Origin: Pseudoscleropodium purum
Taxonomy: Eukaryota > Streptophyta > Bryopsida > Hypnales > Brachytheciaceae
Direction: 5' to 3'
Length of the DNA: 64,000 bases
Assembly: GCA_963969395.1 (NCBI GenBank)
Contig: OZ017801.1
Coordinates: 9,119,611 to 9,183,610, forward strand
The first letter of the stretch is position 1. The number at the start of each line of letters is the position of its first letter. This document shows, in pieces, positions 25,449 to 35,218 of this stretch. A model generated the notes under the pieces. It did not search any database. It saw nothing but the letters and a program-made list of their open reading frames with translations, and was not told the origin of the DNA. Position numbers and translations under genes: made by a program.

Positions 25449-27030
25449 GGGTCCATGCTGTGGGTGACTAATTAATTCAAGTATGAGCATTTTGGTGTAA
25501 GTAAATTAAATTGAAAGTTTTGATAGTCTGGCACTAGTACTCATGGTGGTGATATTGGAGGATTCTCCTCCTGGTTGTCACTGTTTTTTCCCCATCTTAC
25601 TACAATTTGAAGTTAGACATATCTCTGAGTTTCACATTACTCCACCTCATATTTAATCTAGTGCATTGTCGTTGCTAACCTTTGTTTAATTGGTTTGTCC
25701 CACTTGATACTTAATTTGGAAGATATTATATGGCCCATAAGGTTGAGCTCATTGCTCAATTTGCTAAATCTTAGGAATGAAGTACTGTGCAGCTTGATGC
25801 CTGAGGAAAGTGTGCCAGCTAGCATGACTACAATCTAACGTTGTAGGTTGGATTTGTTGTATAGTCGTTTAACTTGTGTCCTAGCTCTGCTTTTTTTTTA
25901 CCTTCTGAGATTGCTGTACATTCAACTATGATATTGTGACCAATTGATGACAGTGGGTACAGGGTTAGTTGATGGAATGTGCTTTTGGACAGTGTTTCCT
26001 CTTGTTAAAAATATATTGTCTTTTTGGGTGGATAGTACTCATATTACTCATGTCTTCTAGCTGTTCTGATAGAAGTGTGATACCACCTTGGGGTACACTC
26101 CTAAGCACTTATGTGACATTTCTTGTCAGTAACACATTGATTCAACTGTCTGAGAAAAACAGTACATGCTTTTTGCTTTACATTTTCCAGTTGATGTATC
26201 CCTCAAGATCAACTGTAACCACTAAACCCATGTGTTTTTAATGCAACTTTTGATCTGCATATCTTCATTCCAGTGATGGTGTGGTGGTGTAGAAGCCCCA
26301 TGTCCTTGCATTGATATGCTCATGGAACACAGGACAAGGTAAGTAACTTATTAGCTCTGGCTGGGAGCACTTTGTGTATGTGATTTTGCAAGTTTGAAGA
26401 ATTAGTTACAAATTACATGTTGGACATGCTAGACACCTATTTGTACAGTACAATCTAGGTTTACAACTTGCATGGACATTGCCACTGAGGTCTTGAAATA
26501 AAAGCAACTTCATTAGGAGTGTCAGTGTTGATGGATAGTTTGTTGGATTATAAGAAAACAATGTCATTCTTCTGTTGGTTTTCATTCACATCAAGGAGAT
26601 GTTTTTGATTACTGATTGAGAAATGATGTGGCCCCATCTCCCTCAATAGTGGGTGTCTAGATAAGATGGTATGATGAATGGAATCGTTGAATCCAGTTAA
26701 GGTGACAACTCTCTTATTGGTAATCCTGGAGTGTCCAAGGCTATTTTTTTCAGCTTCTTGGAAATTGCTCTAAATTGACAACATTTAGATGGGTTTTAAA
26801 TATTTTTTAAATTGTAATTGTATAAATTCAAGTTACGTGTGTTACAGATTGCATGGAAAAAAGAGATGCTATAAGAATCCCATGTTTTTGTGATGCATTT
26901 TTGTGATGCCTACCTATTTTTATGTTTAGAATGACATCAAATGTAATGTCAAGATGTAAGTCGTAACATCAAATGTAATTTAAATCACAAGTGAATGTCC
27001 AAAACAATGCATCTAAAAAATATAAGGTTC
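25449..27030. other. 3' flank of UBP26 and intergenic DNA
   Basis: Moderate-GC sequence continues for about 1.3 kb after the stop and may be a long 3' UTR. No coding frame with domain signal is seen. From about 26750 it grades into AT-rich repeat DNA. Confidence 0.4.
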
Positions 27031-27036
27031 TTCTAT

Positions 27037-27234
27037 TGAAAACACAACAATATCACCTATGGATTGAAAGAATGTTTGATCATGAGGGTGTGAAAATTGT
27101 GCAAATGATTTGAAGTCATTCAATTTTTTTTTGACATGTAAAATCTAAAATTGAGGTTACTAAAAATTTGAGGTTAAAAGGCATAGCATTTATAATCCTA
27201 ATCAATTTATGAATTCTCAAAATCTACTCTATAA
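27037..27234 (+). repeat. Left arm of long inverted repeat
   Basis: The arm contains aacacaacaa, ggattgaaagaatgtttgatc, catgagggtgtgaaaa, gatttgaagtcattcaat, gacatgtaaaatctaaaa and caatttatgaattctcaaa. The reverse complement of 27776-27981 has the same motifs in the same order at similar spacing. Arms are about 200 bases and the spacer is about 540. Confidence 0.75.
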
Positions 27235-27239
27235 TTCTT

Positions 27240-28810
27240 TAAACCTTTGAAGGTTCCAACACTATTTTTGAGCAATATAGCTATTTGGGGTAGCTTACTA
27301 CAATTGGAGTCTTTTATATTTTTCTTTGAAATTTTCACACATGTCCAAGAGGTAGCTTAAAGGTACAAGAATGTTTATAACCGTTGACTACATGGTTAAA
27401 AAGTTATTGTATGATATGTAATTTTCATTGCTCTACAACCAAATTCGGATAGCTTAGATTTAATCACTTTTCTAACCCCTAAATGCTAGAGGCACCAAAT
27501 TCTAGTGTTGACAACACTTTGAAGTTAGATAAAACCTAACCATATTTATAATTTTAATAGCTTATATTTACAAAAAAATCTTTTTTGAAGTCTAATTTTA
27601 GCAACAAAAAACTAATTTTGAAAATGATTGGTTATGATTTTTCTATTCAAGATTTTGTACAAGGGTGTTCATTGCAATCTTGACTTTCTATAGCATTGAG
27701 AGCTCTTGGAAATGAGCCTCAAATATACAAGGTCTCAAAGAAAAATTCACATTAGAAATTCATTTTTAAAAAATATAGAAGAGGCTTTGAGAAGTCATAA
27801 ATTGGTTGGGATTATGCATGTTATGTCCTTTAACCTTATATTGTTTTGGTGACTAATTTTTTAGATTTTACATGTGAAAAGAAGATTGAAAGACTTCAAA
27901 TCACTTTTAAGGTTTTAACACCTTCATGATCAAACTTCATAATCTTTCAATCTGAAGTGTAAGACATGTTGTTGTGTTTTCTTTTCATACATGATTTCTA
28001 ACATACCTAGTTTGAATTTTTAGGATTGGTACAAATTACCAAAATGTTGGCTTTTTGTTCAATATAGAGTAAATTCGTAGAAGTACAAAAAAGGTCTTGG
28101 GCATTTAGGAGTTAAGAAATACTAATTTGAAATTGGTTTTGTAGATTCATATAAAGGTAGAAAACTTTGAATTATTCCATTTTCATTAAGGAGATGAAAT
28201 TCATGAGGGTTTCTAGTTTGCAAGTAGTTATGGAATCTCTAATCATTCTAAAATAAAATTTGAAGTTCTTTATTTAACTCAATTTTCAATATTTTTGAAA
28301 ATAAAATGAAAACATTGGGTGTAGAATGTTTATTACAACATTACAGCTATTGGGATTGTCATTTTTCAATTCTATAACTAAATTCTTAACAATTTTGTAT
28401 TTTAAATCATACACTACTTCTTTCTACTTACTATTTTCTTAAACATGAATATAAAATATTTTTTGCTTAAAATTTTTTATATGTATTTCCAACTTATTTC
28501 TTCATATTATAGAGAGTAACAAGTTCTAGGATCTACATACTTTTGTATAAAAATTTTGAAAGATGAAATCTAACTATTTAGCAACAGAGTTGAAAATAAT
28601 TCTTTTTGAAATGATGATCTTACAATTGGTAAGGTTTCTTAATATTATGAAATTTTAAGAAGGTATACTCTAACAAGTACAATAAAGGATCCTACAATTG
28701 TATTTGTAAATGAGTAAATATAGATAAAGATTTTAGCCTTGTTTTAGATTTAAGTACTTTAAGTAGTTTAGGGCCTAAAAATATCGAATAACTTTAGGGG
28801 TCAAATGAAT
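27240..28810 (+). repeat. Dispersed repeat family A, copy 2 (long, disrupted)
   Basis: Family motifs in order: gagcaatatagctatttgggg (27275), aaaagttattgtatgatatg, acaaccaaattcggatagc, gaaattggttttgtag (28130), gaattattccattttc, gaagttctttatttaactc, tttattacaacattacagc, ttgggattgtcatttttcaa, aacttatttcttc, and a 3' end near tttagggcctaaaa. The right arm of the long inverted repeat lies inside it. Confidence 0.6.
27776..27981 (-). repeat. Right arm of long inverted repeat
   Basis: On the minus strand it reads aacacaacaacatg, agattgaaagattatgaagt, tgatcatgaaggtgttaaaa, gatttgaagtctttcaat, cacatgtaaaatctaaaa and caatttatgacttctcaaa, mirroring 27037-27234. The spacer contains family A-like sequence, so the pair may be two inverted repeat copies rather than the ends of one element. 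Confidence 0.75.
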
Positions 28811-29579
28811 TTCTAATATGATTTTTTCACCAAGATCCAGTGTATTTGAGGCTCATTTTAAAAAGCCTTCAACACTAGGAAATCTAGATTTGCAATACAC
28901 TAAAGTAGGAGGTCCATAAATTGTCAATTTAAGAGCTAATAATTAATTTTGAGGAGTTTAAACTTCTTGAAATATTTTTCAATAAATTTTCCTTTAAAGG
29001 CGAATGGAGTTGGCATCTAATATAAGTCATTTTACATTTTTTTGGAGCATCAAGGAATTAGTTATGATTTTTTTAGGTTGAAATGTAGTTGCCACTAAAA
29101 GTGTCTACTTCTTGAAATGTACACTATCTGTACATTGCCAATGTATTGGAAAAAAAAATGTACAATTGTGTCAAAAGGTACTCTTAGAGCTTAAGTGCTT
29201 TATGGAACTCCTACCTTACATCTAACTATAATGAACCTAAGAAATTCCTAGGCTTTACATCAATACCAAAATTTAAGTAAAAGAGCATCCCAACTAGAGT
29301 GAATGTAGGAAACTTTGAAGCTCTTAGGTCATCTTCAATGCTCTAGAATTTTCCATGCCAAATAAAAACTCTAACTTTCATTGCTTTTTAATCAGAGTTT
29401 GAAATTTTTATCATTGGAAGTACATTCCAAAGTACTAGGAATAGGTGTAAGAAAACCTCAAATTTAGATAATAGACAAAGAAAATAAACCATGTACTTCA
29501 AAAGTACTCTAAAAGACCAAAAAAATATAGTGGTCTTGGCAAATCACAATTACCAATGCACACCAAATTGGCAACACAA

Positions 29580-30125
29580 AACATACAATGCCACTTTTGT
29601 TAACCTCTTAAGTTCTTTGACTATGTTTTAACCAAAATCACCCCCAAACTACCGTTTCTAGGACAAGTACCAAATTTTGAAAAAAAAACTTTTTTTGACA
29701 CATGTAACTATAGGATTGTAGAAGAATGGTTTGAGAAGATGTGGAAAAAATTTCATAGAATTCCACCTTGTAGATTGGCACATATAATCATTTTAATTTA
29801 CAAAAATCAATTTTCTGGCCCTGCAAAAAATAGGGTAGTTGCACTTCACAAGCTCATGTTTCTAAGAAAAAAAATTCTAAAATGGTGGTGCTTCTTTAAA
29901 TTCTTTTTCCTAAACAAGTTGGCTACATGCTTGAAAATTTTCATATCATTTGGAATTGCACAACATATAGGAAAAAGATAATAAGTGGAAAAAAGTAGAG
30001 AATGATTCAAAATACAAAATTGATAAGAATTTAATTATGGAATTGAAAAATGACAATCCCAATATTTGAAATGTTTTAACAAACAATATACATCCAATGA
30101 TTTTATTTTATTTCCAAAAATATAA
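29580..30125 (-). repeat. Dispersed repeat family A, copy 3 (inverted)
   Basis: Reading the plus strand, cacatgtaactataggattgtag, ccaccttgtagattgg, gggtagttgcacttcacaagctc, tggtggtgcttctttaaattc, ttggctacatgcttgaaaattttc, ggaattgcacaacatatagg and gattcaaaatacaaaattg also occur in that order at 61650-62050. Both are reverse complements of the 33700-34190 part of copy 4. Together with copy 2 it forms a convergent pair. Confidence 0.65.
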
Positions 30126-31415
30126 ATGGACTTTGGAGATGTTCACAAAGTGATGATGGTAGTTTTAGATATGAAGTACTTTATAAGGTATCCACCTTAG
30201 ATTTCTAACCTCGTGTTGACTGATGATTCTTTAAGAGTAATGCGTCTTGCCCATATAGATCCTTCAACATCAAATTTACTCTAATCCAATCAATTAATCC
30301 AAGAGCAATTTTAGTTGTTCAATTGAAACTTCTAATTAATTATCTATATCAATCCTAATGCTGCATATAACATTTTGAATAGCCTTCATGCACTTTGCTC
30401 ATCACATTGAGCCTCTACTTGTCTACTTAGTTAATGATGAGGTATTGTTAAGTGTGAAATATTCCATACCATCTACTATAAAACCAAGGGAGTAACAATG
30501 CATGCTACTTCTTTGAATGTTATGTTTTGAAACAAATGGAACAAGACCCTACGGCCTCATCTCATGTTGCATTGTAGAGTGCTTGTTATTTATTGGTGTG
30601 TCATGTGTCTATAAATCTTGGTAGGTCTTGGTCTTTGGTATTTTGTTTCCCACTAGGCCACTTGCACCTAGTAGGTATGTTTTTATCCTTGCAATGAAAT
30701 TTTTTTTCATGTGTGTCAAAAAAACAAACGAAACACGATTTTATTGTAAAGAATAAAGTACAAGACTTCTCGTCGCAATTGGGTTGGCATAGTGACCAAA
30801 CTTAGACCAACCTAAAAGCGTCACCAACCATTCTAGCAAAATGGTCTCCCCAAGACTTTGTGATGGACTTTCATTCCTAGACTTCCTTCCTTCCCCACCC
30901 ATCCTCACTACACTCTGGCTTCTAACAACTTATTGCATCAACTGAGCTTGTAGACAAGCTCAAATAATACTATTTTAGAAGTTGAAGTTTTGTTTGCTAG
31001 CCCAATTAGCATTAAAATACTACTATTTAATAGAATCAAGACATATAAAGCATGTGAAGTCAACAACTAGTAGGACTAGTAGGCTAGGGTTGCGAGTGTT
31101 GTTTTTAGCAAGCCCTAGTTCTTTTTGTCTATGGGAGTGATTGTGATGGGAGAGGGGAATGCTCTTGGCCACATCCAAACCCAAGATAGGGGAGTTCCCT
31201 TGATAATGGTAGACAATGCTTTAACAAGAGACAAGTGAGGTTTGTGCCCTTTGGATGAAGTGTAGAGAGAGGCTATGAGGTTAGTTGACTAGCCATAAGA
31301 GGGTGTTGAGTCCAATTGTAGCTCCGAGAAGAAAAGAAGGAACTTAAGTAATGGGGGCTAGAATTGAATTCTACGTTGAATGGTACAATTTAGGTGCTCC
31401 AAAATTGAATACTTA
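30126..31415. other. Intergenic DNA, unidentified
   Basis: Mixed-composition sequence with no frame I can assign. A fragment of the 5.1-6.0 kb array unit lies near 30135. Some GC-richer parts (30860-31400) may be decayed transposon or gene sequence but carry no recognisable motif. Confidence 0.4.
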
Positions 31416-31862
31416 GAGCATCCTCGATTCCCTCCCATGAACGCATTGTACTCGCAAGTTTTGAGTGGGTAAAAGAAAAGCAATAGAATCATGCCCCAAT
31501 GCTAATTGCACCTCCCACGTTACTTTTAAAGATGCGGCACTTCTAGGCTCCCACATGGCAAAAATTGGTTCTTTGTAGCACCCTCCAAACTCCGCTACAC
31601 TTCTTGGTCAACACTAATTCCGGCACTCTAGTCAGTACATGCATCAAATCAGCTCTTGTAGAATTGCCAACAAAATAGATCTAGCACCCTCTTCACTACC
31701 CATGTTGTTACATTGTTGTAGACCCATGTAGGGGTTCAAATACCATTGTTGCATTGAGGCAGCTGAGACGGAGAAAGCCCACAATGAAAAAACAAGGACA
31801 AAAATGCAATCTGCATGCACTATTGTAGTGACCTTTTTCCAAACACAGCATTGAGGGTGCTC
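31416..31862. mobile_element. Short non-autonomous DNA element with GAGCA(T/C)CCTC termini
   Basis: The left end reads GAGCATCCTCGATTC and the right end, reverse-complemented, reads GAGCACCCTCAATGC: 12 of 15 terminal bases match. It is preceded by TTA and followed by TAA, so a TA or TWA duplication is possible but not exact. It is 447 bp with no transposase. The ends resemble those of 14921-16051 and 63664. Confidence 0.45.
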
Positions 31863-31974
31863 TAAACTTAACTTAAGGTAGGGTGCTGTAAATGCAACCT
31901 GGCTCTAAAAGCAACCTTTAACATAGAGGTAAATTTTGCTTTCCTCAATGTACTAGAAATGTACATTTCAAGAA

Positions 31975-32130
31975 GGGGTCACTTTTAGTGACCACTGCTT
32001 TTGAACTTCAAAAATTCGTAACTACTTCCAAGAAGGTCCAAAAAATATGAAACCACTTGGGTTGATGCCAATTCCATTTTTCTTCCTATATGGAAATTTC
32101 CTGAAAATTGTTTCAAAGAGTTTAGCTTCC
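31975..32130 (+). repeat. Dispersed repeat family B fragment
   Basis: It shares an ordered set with 38790-38950 and 51980-52130: caaaaattc.taacta, caaaaaatatgaaaccacttgg, aattccatttttctt, and aaatttcctgaaaattgtttcaaag followed by cccccaaa. No coding capacity. Confidence 0.5.
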
Positions 32131-32308
32131 CCCAAATGCACTCAGCTATCAAAAGGTCGCTTAAAGAGCACGCTACCTTACTGCAATGACAATGCAGACC
32201 ATGAGTGCCGGCACAGGCAAAATGGTCAACAACAGGAAATTGTAAGTTTGTCCTTGCAACAAATAAATCCTTGAAAGGCATTGCTGCAGCAGTCGTCTTC
32301 TTAAGTAC

Positions 32309-32388
32309 CTGCGAACCTCCCAGTGGATTCCTCGACTGTCACAATCGGCTGTCCAGAATTGCCCCTACTGAACTCGTCCAGAACCATA
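32309..32388 (-). pseudogene. Isolated exon-like coding fragment
   Basis: The minus strand reads a clean 26-27 codon frame beginning MVLDEFSRGNSG and ending TGRFAG. It is preceded by an AG (aatttaaag) and followed by a good donor (gcag/gtactt). Composition looks coding, unlike its surroundings, but no partner exon or family was recognised. It may be a relic of a gene or a captured exon. Confidence 0.25.
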
Positions 32389-33229
32389 TCTTTAAATTGG
32401 AGATTGTTATTGAGGCAACCATAGAAGGACACTCAGACAGGTACAGTACAGTAAGGTACCTCCAGTCTTTGGTTGTAAGGTACAAAACTTATGTTTTGTC
32501 ATAATTTCAGTTGCCAGTCAAGTTAAATTAAGAATCTGTCCACACACTTGAGAAAAAAAAAATTCTCAAGATTTCTCATTAGAAACAATTTTAAGCATAA
32601 GCATACCTCCTGCAAGTTCAGATTGAATGAGGTGATGCAATGACGTTCTGAATTAAACATCCTCTATTCCTCCGCACTCTGTGTCACACAGTCAACTGAT
32701 GTAACTGACTGCCAACAGTCCAATCAACGTCAGTTCAATTGAATGCTAGAGCATCATATCGTTATTCGGTTTTGACACAATTCATTGCGCTTATGTTAAA
32801 GTTAATCTCAATTTCATTAAATTGGGGCATGATTCTGAGCTCATGCAAAAAAAATGGTGACATTGATGCACAAAGCTAATGAAAAAAAAGTGCTTTGATA
32901 AGTGCTTTAACAAAGGACAAGTCAATGTTTATGGTTCAGACCAAGTTGTGGAATTTGCCAATTTAATGAACTTAACATTCCAGATATTCAACACTTATTA
33001 CAGAAGAACTTCTATGAGTGAACTTCTGTAAGCCAATAACCTCTCTAAGGAGGTGATATTTTCCTTCAGTCATGGCTTGGATGCATTCAAGATGTGCAAA
33101 ATAAGTAAAACAAATGAAAAACAAACTTTCATTGAATTTGAGTTAAAAGTGCTGCTTTGGTGAATGTGATTTCAATGAGTTTAGGAGTGCCACAAAATTG
33201 CAACCTACTAGAAAATCTTCAAATGCCAT

Positions 33230-34190
33230 TAATGTTGCAATTTGTCTCTTAACCCCCAAAGGACCAAGGTGCATTTTTTTGGCAATATAGCTTTTTTGGG
33301 CAAGTGCATGTGATTGGAGATTTCCATGTTTTTGGTCCAAATTTTGATAGAAAGTGTGGACAAGGAATATCTTTCATGTGCACAAAATTTCAGGACATTT
33401 CGAAATATGAGTCAAAAGTTATGACCTAATATGTAGTTTGTTTCTCAACTTGGGCAATCCGGATAGATCTGAAAAAATCGCTTTTTTAAAAAAAAAAAAT
33501 TTGAAATTAATTTTTTGGACTAATATATACACAAAAAACTTTGAATCATTCCATTTTGATCAATGAGTCAAAAGTTATGAGATGTTTTAGTTTGTGGGCG
33601 GTCATGGATTCTTTACTCCAAAATAAACTTTGAAGTTCTTTATTAAACTCAATTTTCAGTATTTTTGAAAAAAAAAAAAAAATCAAGTGAAGATTCTTTA
33701 TTACAACATTACAACTATTGGAATTGTCATTTTTCAATTCCATAACTAAATTATTAACAATTTAGTATTTTGATTCATTCTCTATTTCTTTCTACTTCTA
33801 ATTTTTTCTCTATATGTTGTACAATTCCAAATGATCTGAAATTTTTCAAACATGTACCCAACTTGTTTTAAAGCGTGAATTTAACGAGTTGCAACCATTT
33901 TGGACATTTTTTCATACAAATGTGACCTTGTGAAGTGCAGTTGCTTGGTTTTTTGCAGAGCCCAAAAAAGTTTTTTGGTCAATTCAAATGCTAATATCTT
34001 GCAATCTATACAGTGGAAAATTTTGAAATTTTCTCAACATCTTCTAAAATGATCATACTACAAGATCCTATGGTTGGATGTGTCCAAAAATGGTAAATTT
34101 ATTTATTTATTATACTTGTCTTAAAAATGGCAGTTTTGGAACGTTTTTGGTGAAAATGTAGTCTAGAAACTTTAGTCCGGTTAAGCAATA
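33230..34190 (+). repeat. Dispersed repeat family A, copy 4 (near full length)
   Basis: This is the most complete plus-strand copy: ttaacccccaaaggaccaagg at the 5' side, then ggcaatatagc, gtgtggacaaggaatatctt, gagtcaaaagttatgacctaa, a second gagtcaaaagttatgag, gaagttctttattaaactc, tttattacaacattacaac, catttttcaattccataac, gttgtacaattccaaatga, ttgtgaagtgcagttgctt, aatatcttgcaatctatac, acaagatcctatggttgg, and a 3' end near gaaactttagtccggttaag. Copy 6 (61555-62475, inverted) matches it end to end. Confidence 0.7.
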
Positions 34191-35125
34191 AACCTCTCTA
34201 GTGCAATATTCTCCTTTAGTCCCAATGCTATTACCTTATGGAAGTTCTTTTGCATGTAGGTCAATGTAGAAAATATCATATATACCAATATTACAAAATT
34301 GACATTTAGAAATTTTTTAATCACTAAGCTAATTCAAGTTGTTGGCAACAACTTTGAATAGGGGCTTGCAACTATGAAAATTAGAATGTATATATCACTT
34401 GCAACCTTGTGCACTAGAGTTGTGTAGACATGCTAGTTTCCATGAACAATCACAACTTTTGGCAATTATTACACATAACATTGAAATTAGATAGCCTTAC
34501 TTAGAATAGTTACTTCATGATTCATTGCTTGTCCATGTAGAGGCGCATGCAACTCTCCGAAGCAGGTTTTGAACTAGTGCACCAACCCAAGCCACACACA
34601 TAGTTTTGACTTGATGAAATTATTGCATCCTTGTACATAGAGTACCAATGAATATTTACATAGTGTAGAATGTCAAGAAATTAGCGAGGGTAGCAACTTA
34701 ATTTCACTATTCAGTATAGCTCACCTCATCAGAGCGCACCCCCTCAGAAGTCAGCCTCTTTGAAATGGAGCAGCAATTCAAGTTTAGCACGCATTTGTGT
34801 TCCTCATCAGTTCATGAAAACCAGGAGCGATCTTGAAACTGGCTAAATTTTGCTTGGTTTCTACTTAATTTTTTCATGCCCTCAATGTAAATTTTAAAAA
34901 AAGCTTCCAAAAAAGAACATTTGGCTGATTACCCTGAACCCATTCTGGGATCACTGCAAGTCACCACTGTCACCAGCTGCAAGAATTTACTTCCTTTATT
35001 CAATGAATGAAAATTCTGCCCATCTCCCTTCAATTCTGAGCAAAATAAATGTCATGACAAACTGCAGCGTTATGCCCACACTTATTTCAATGCACTATAC
35101 ACAAGCTATATACTTATGTTCATCA
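34191..35125. other. Intergenic DNA upstream of the GDSL gene
   Basis: No supported gene or element. The last few hundred bases are the likely promoter and 5' UTR of the lipase gene. Confidence 0.45.
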
Positions 35126-35148
35126 ATGGTGGTGCCTGAGAAGGCTCT

Positions 35149-35179
<31 letters not shown>

Positions 35180-35185
35180 GTTTAG
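35126..35185 (+). CDS. Upstream ORF encoding a short poly-serine peptide
   Basis: An ATG opens a 19-codon frame, MVVPEKAL followed by ten serines and Val, ending at TAG 33 bases before the lipase ATG. The serines come from the TCG reading of a (GTC)n microsatellite. If the lipase transcript starts upstream, this is a uORF whose length changes with repeat number. Translation is inference. Confidence 0.35.
35149..35178 (+). repeat. (GTC)10 microsatellite
   Basis: Ten uninterrupted GTC triplets lie in the presumed 5' UTR of the GDSL gene, about 40 bases upstream of its start codon. Confidence 0.95.
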
Positions 35186-35218
35186 CAGCTGCTCGGGTCT
35201 TGCAGCAGCTGTTTCGCA

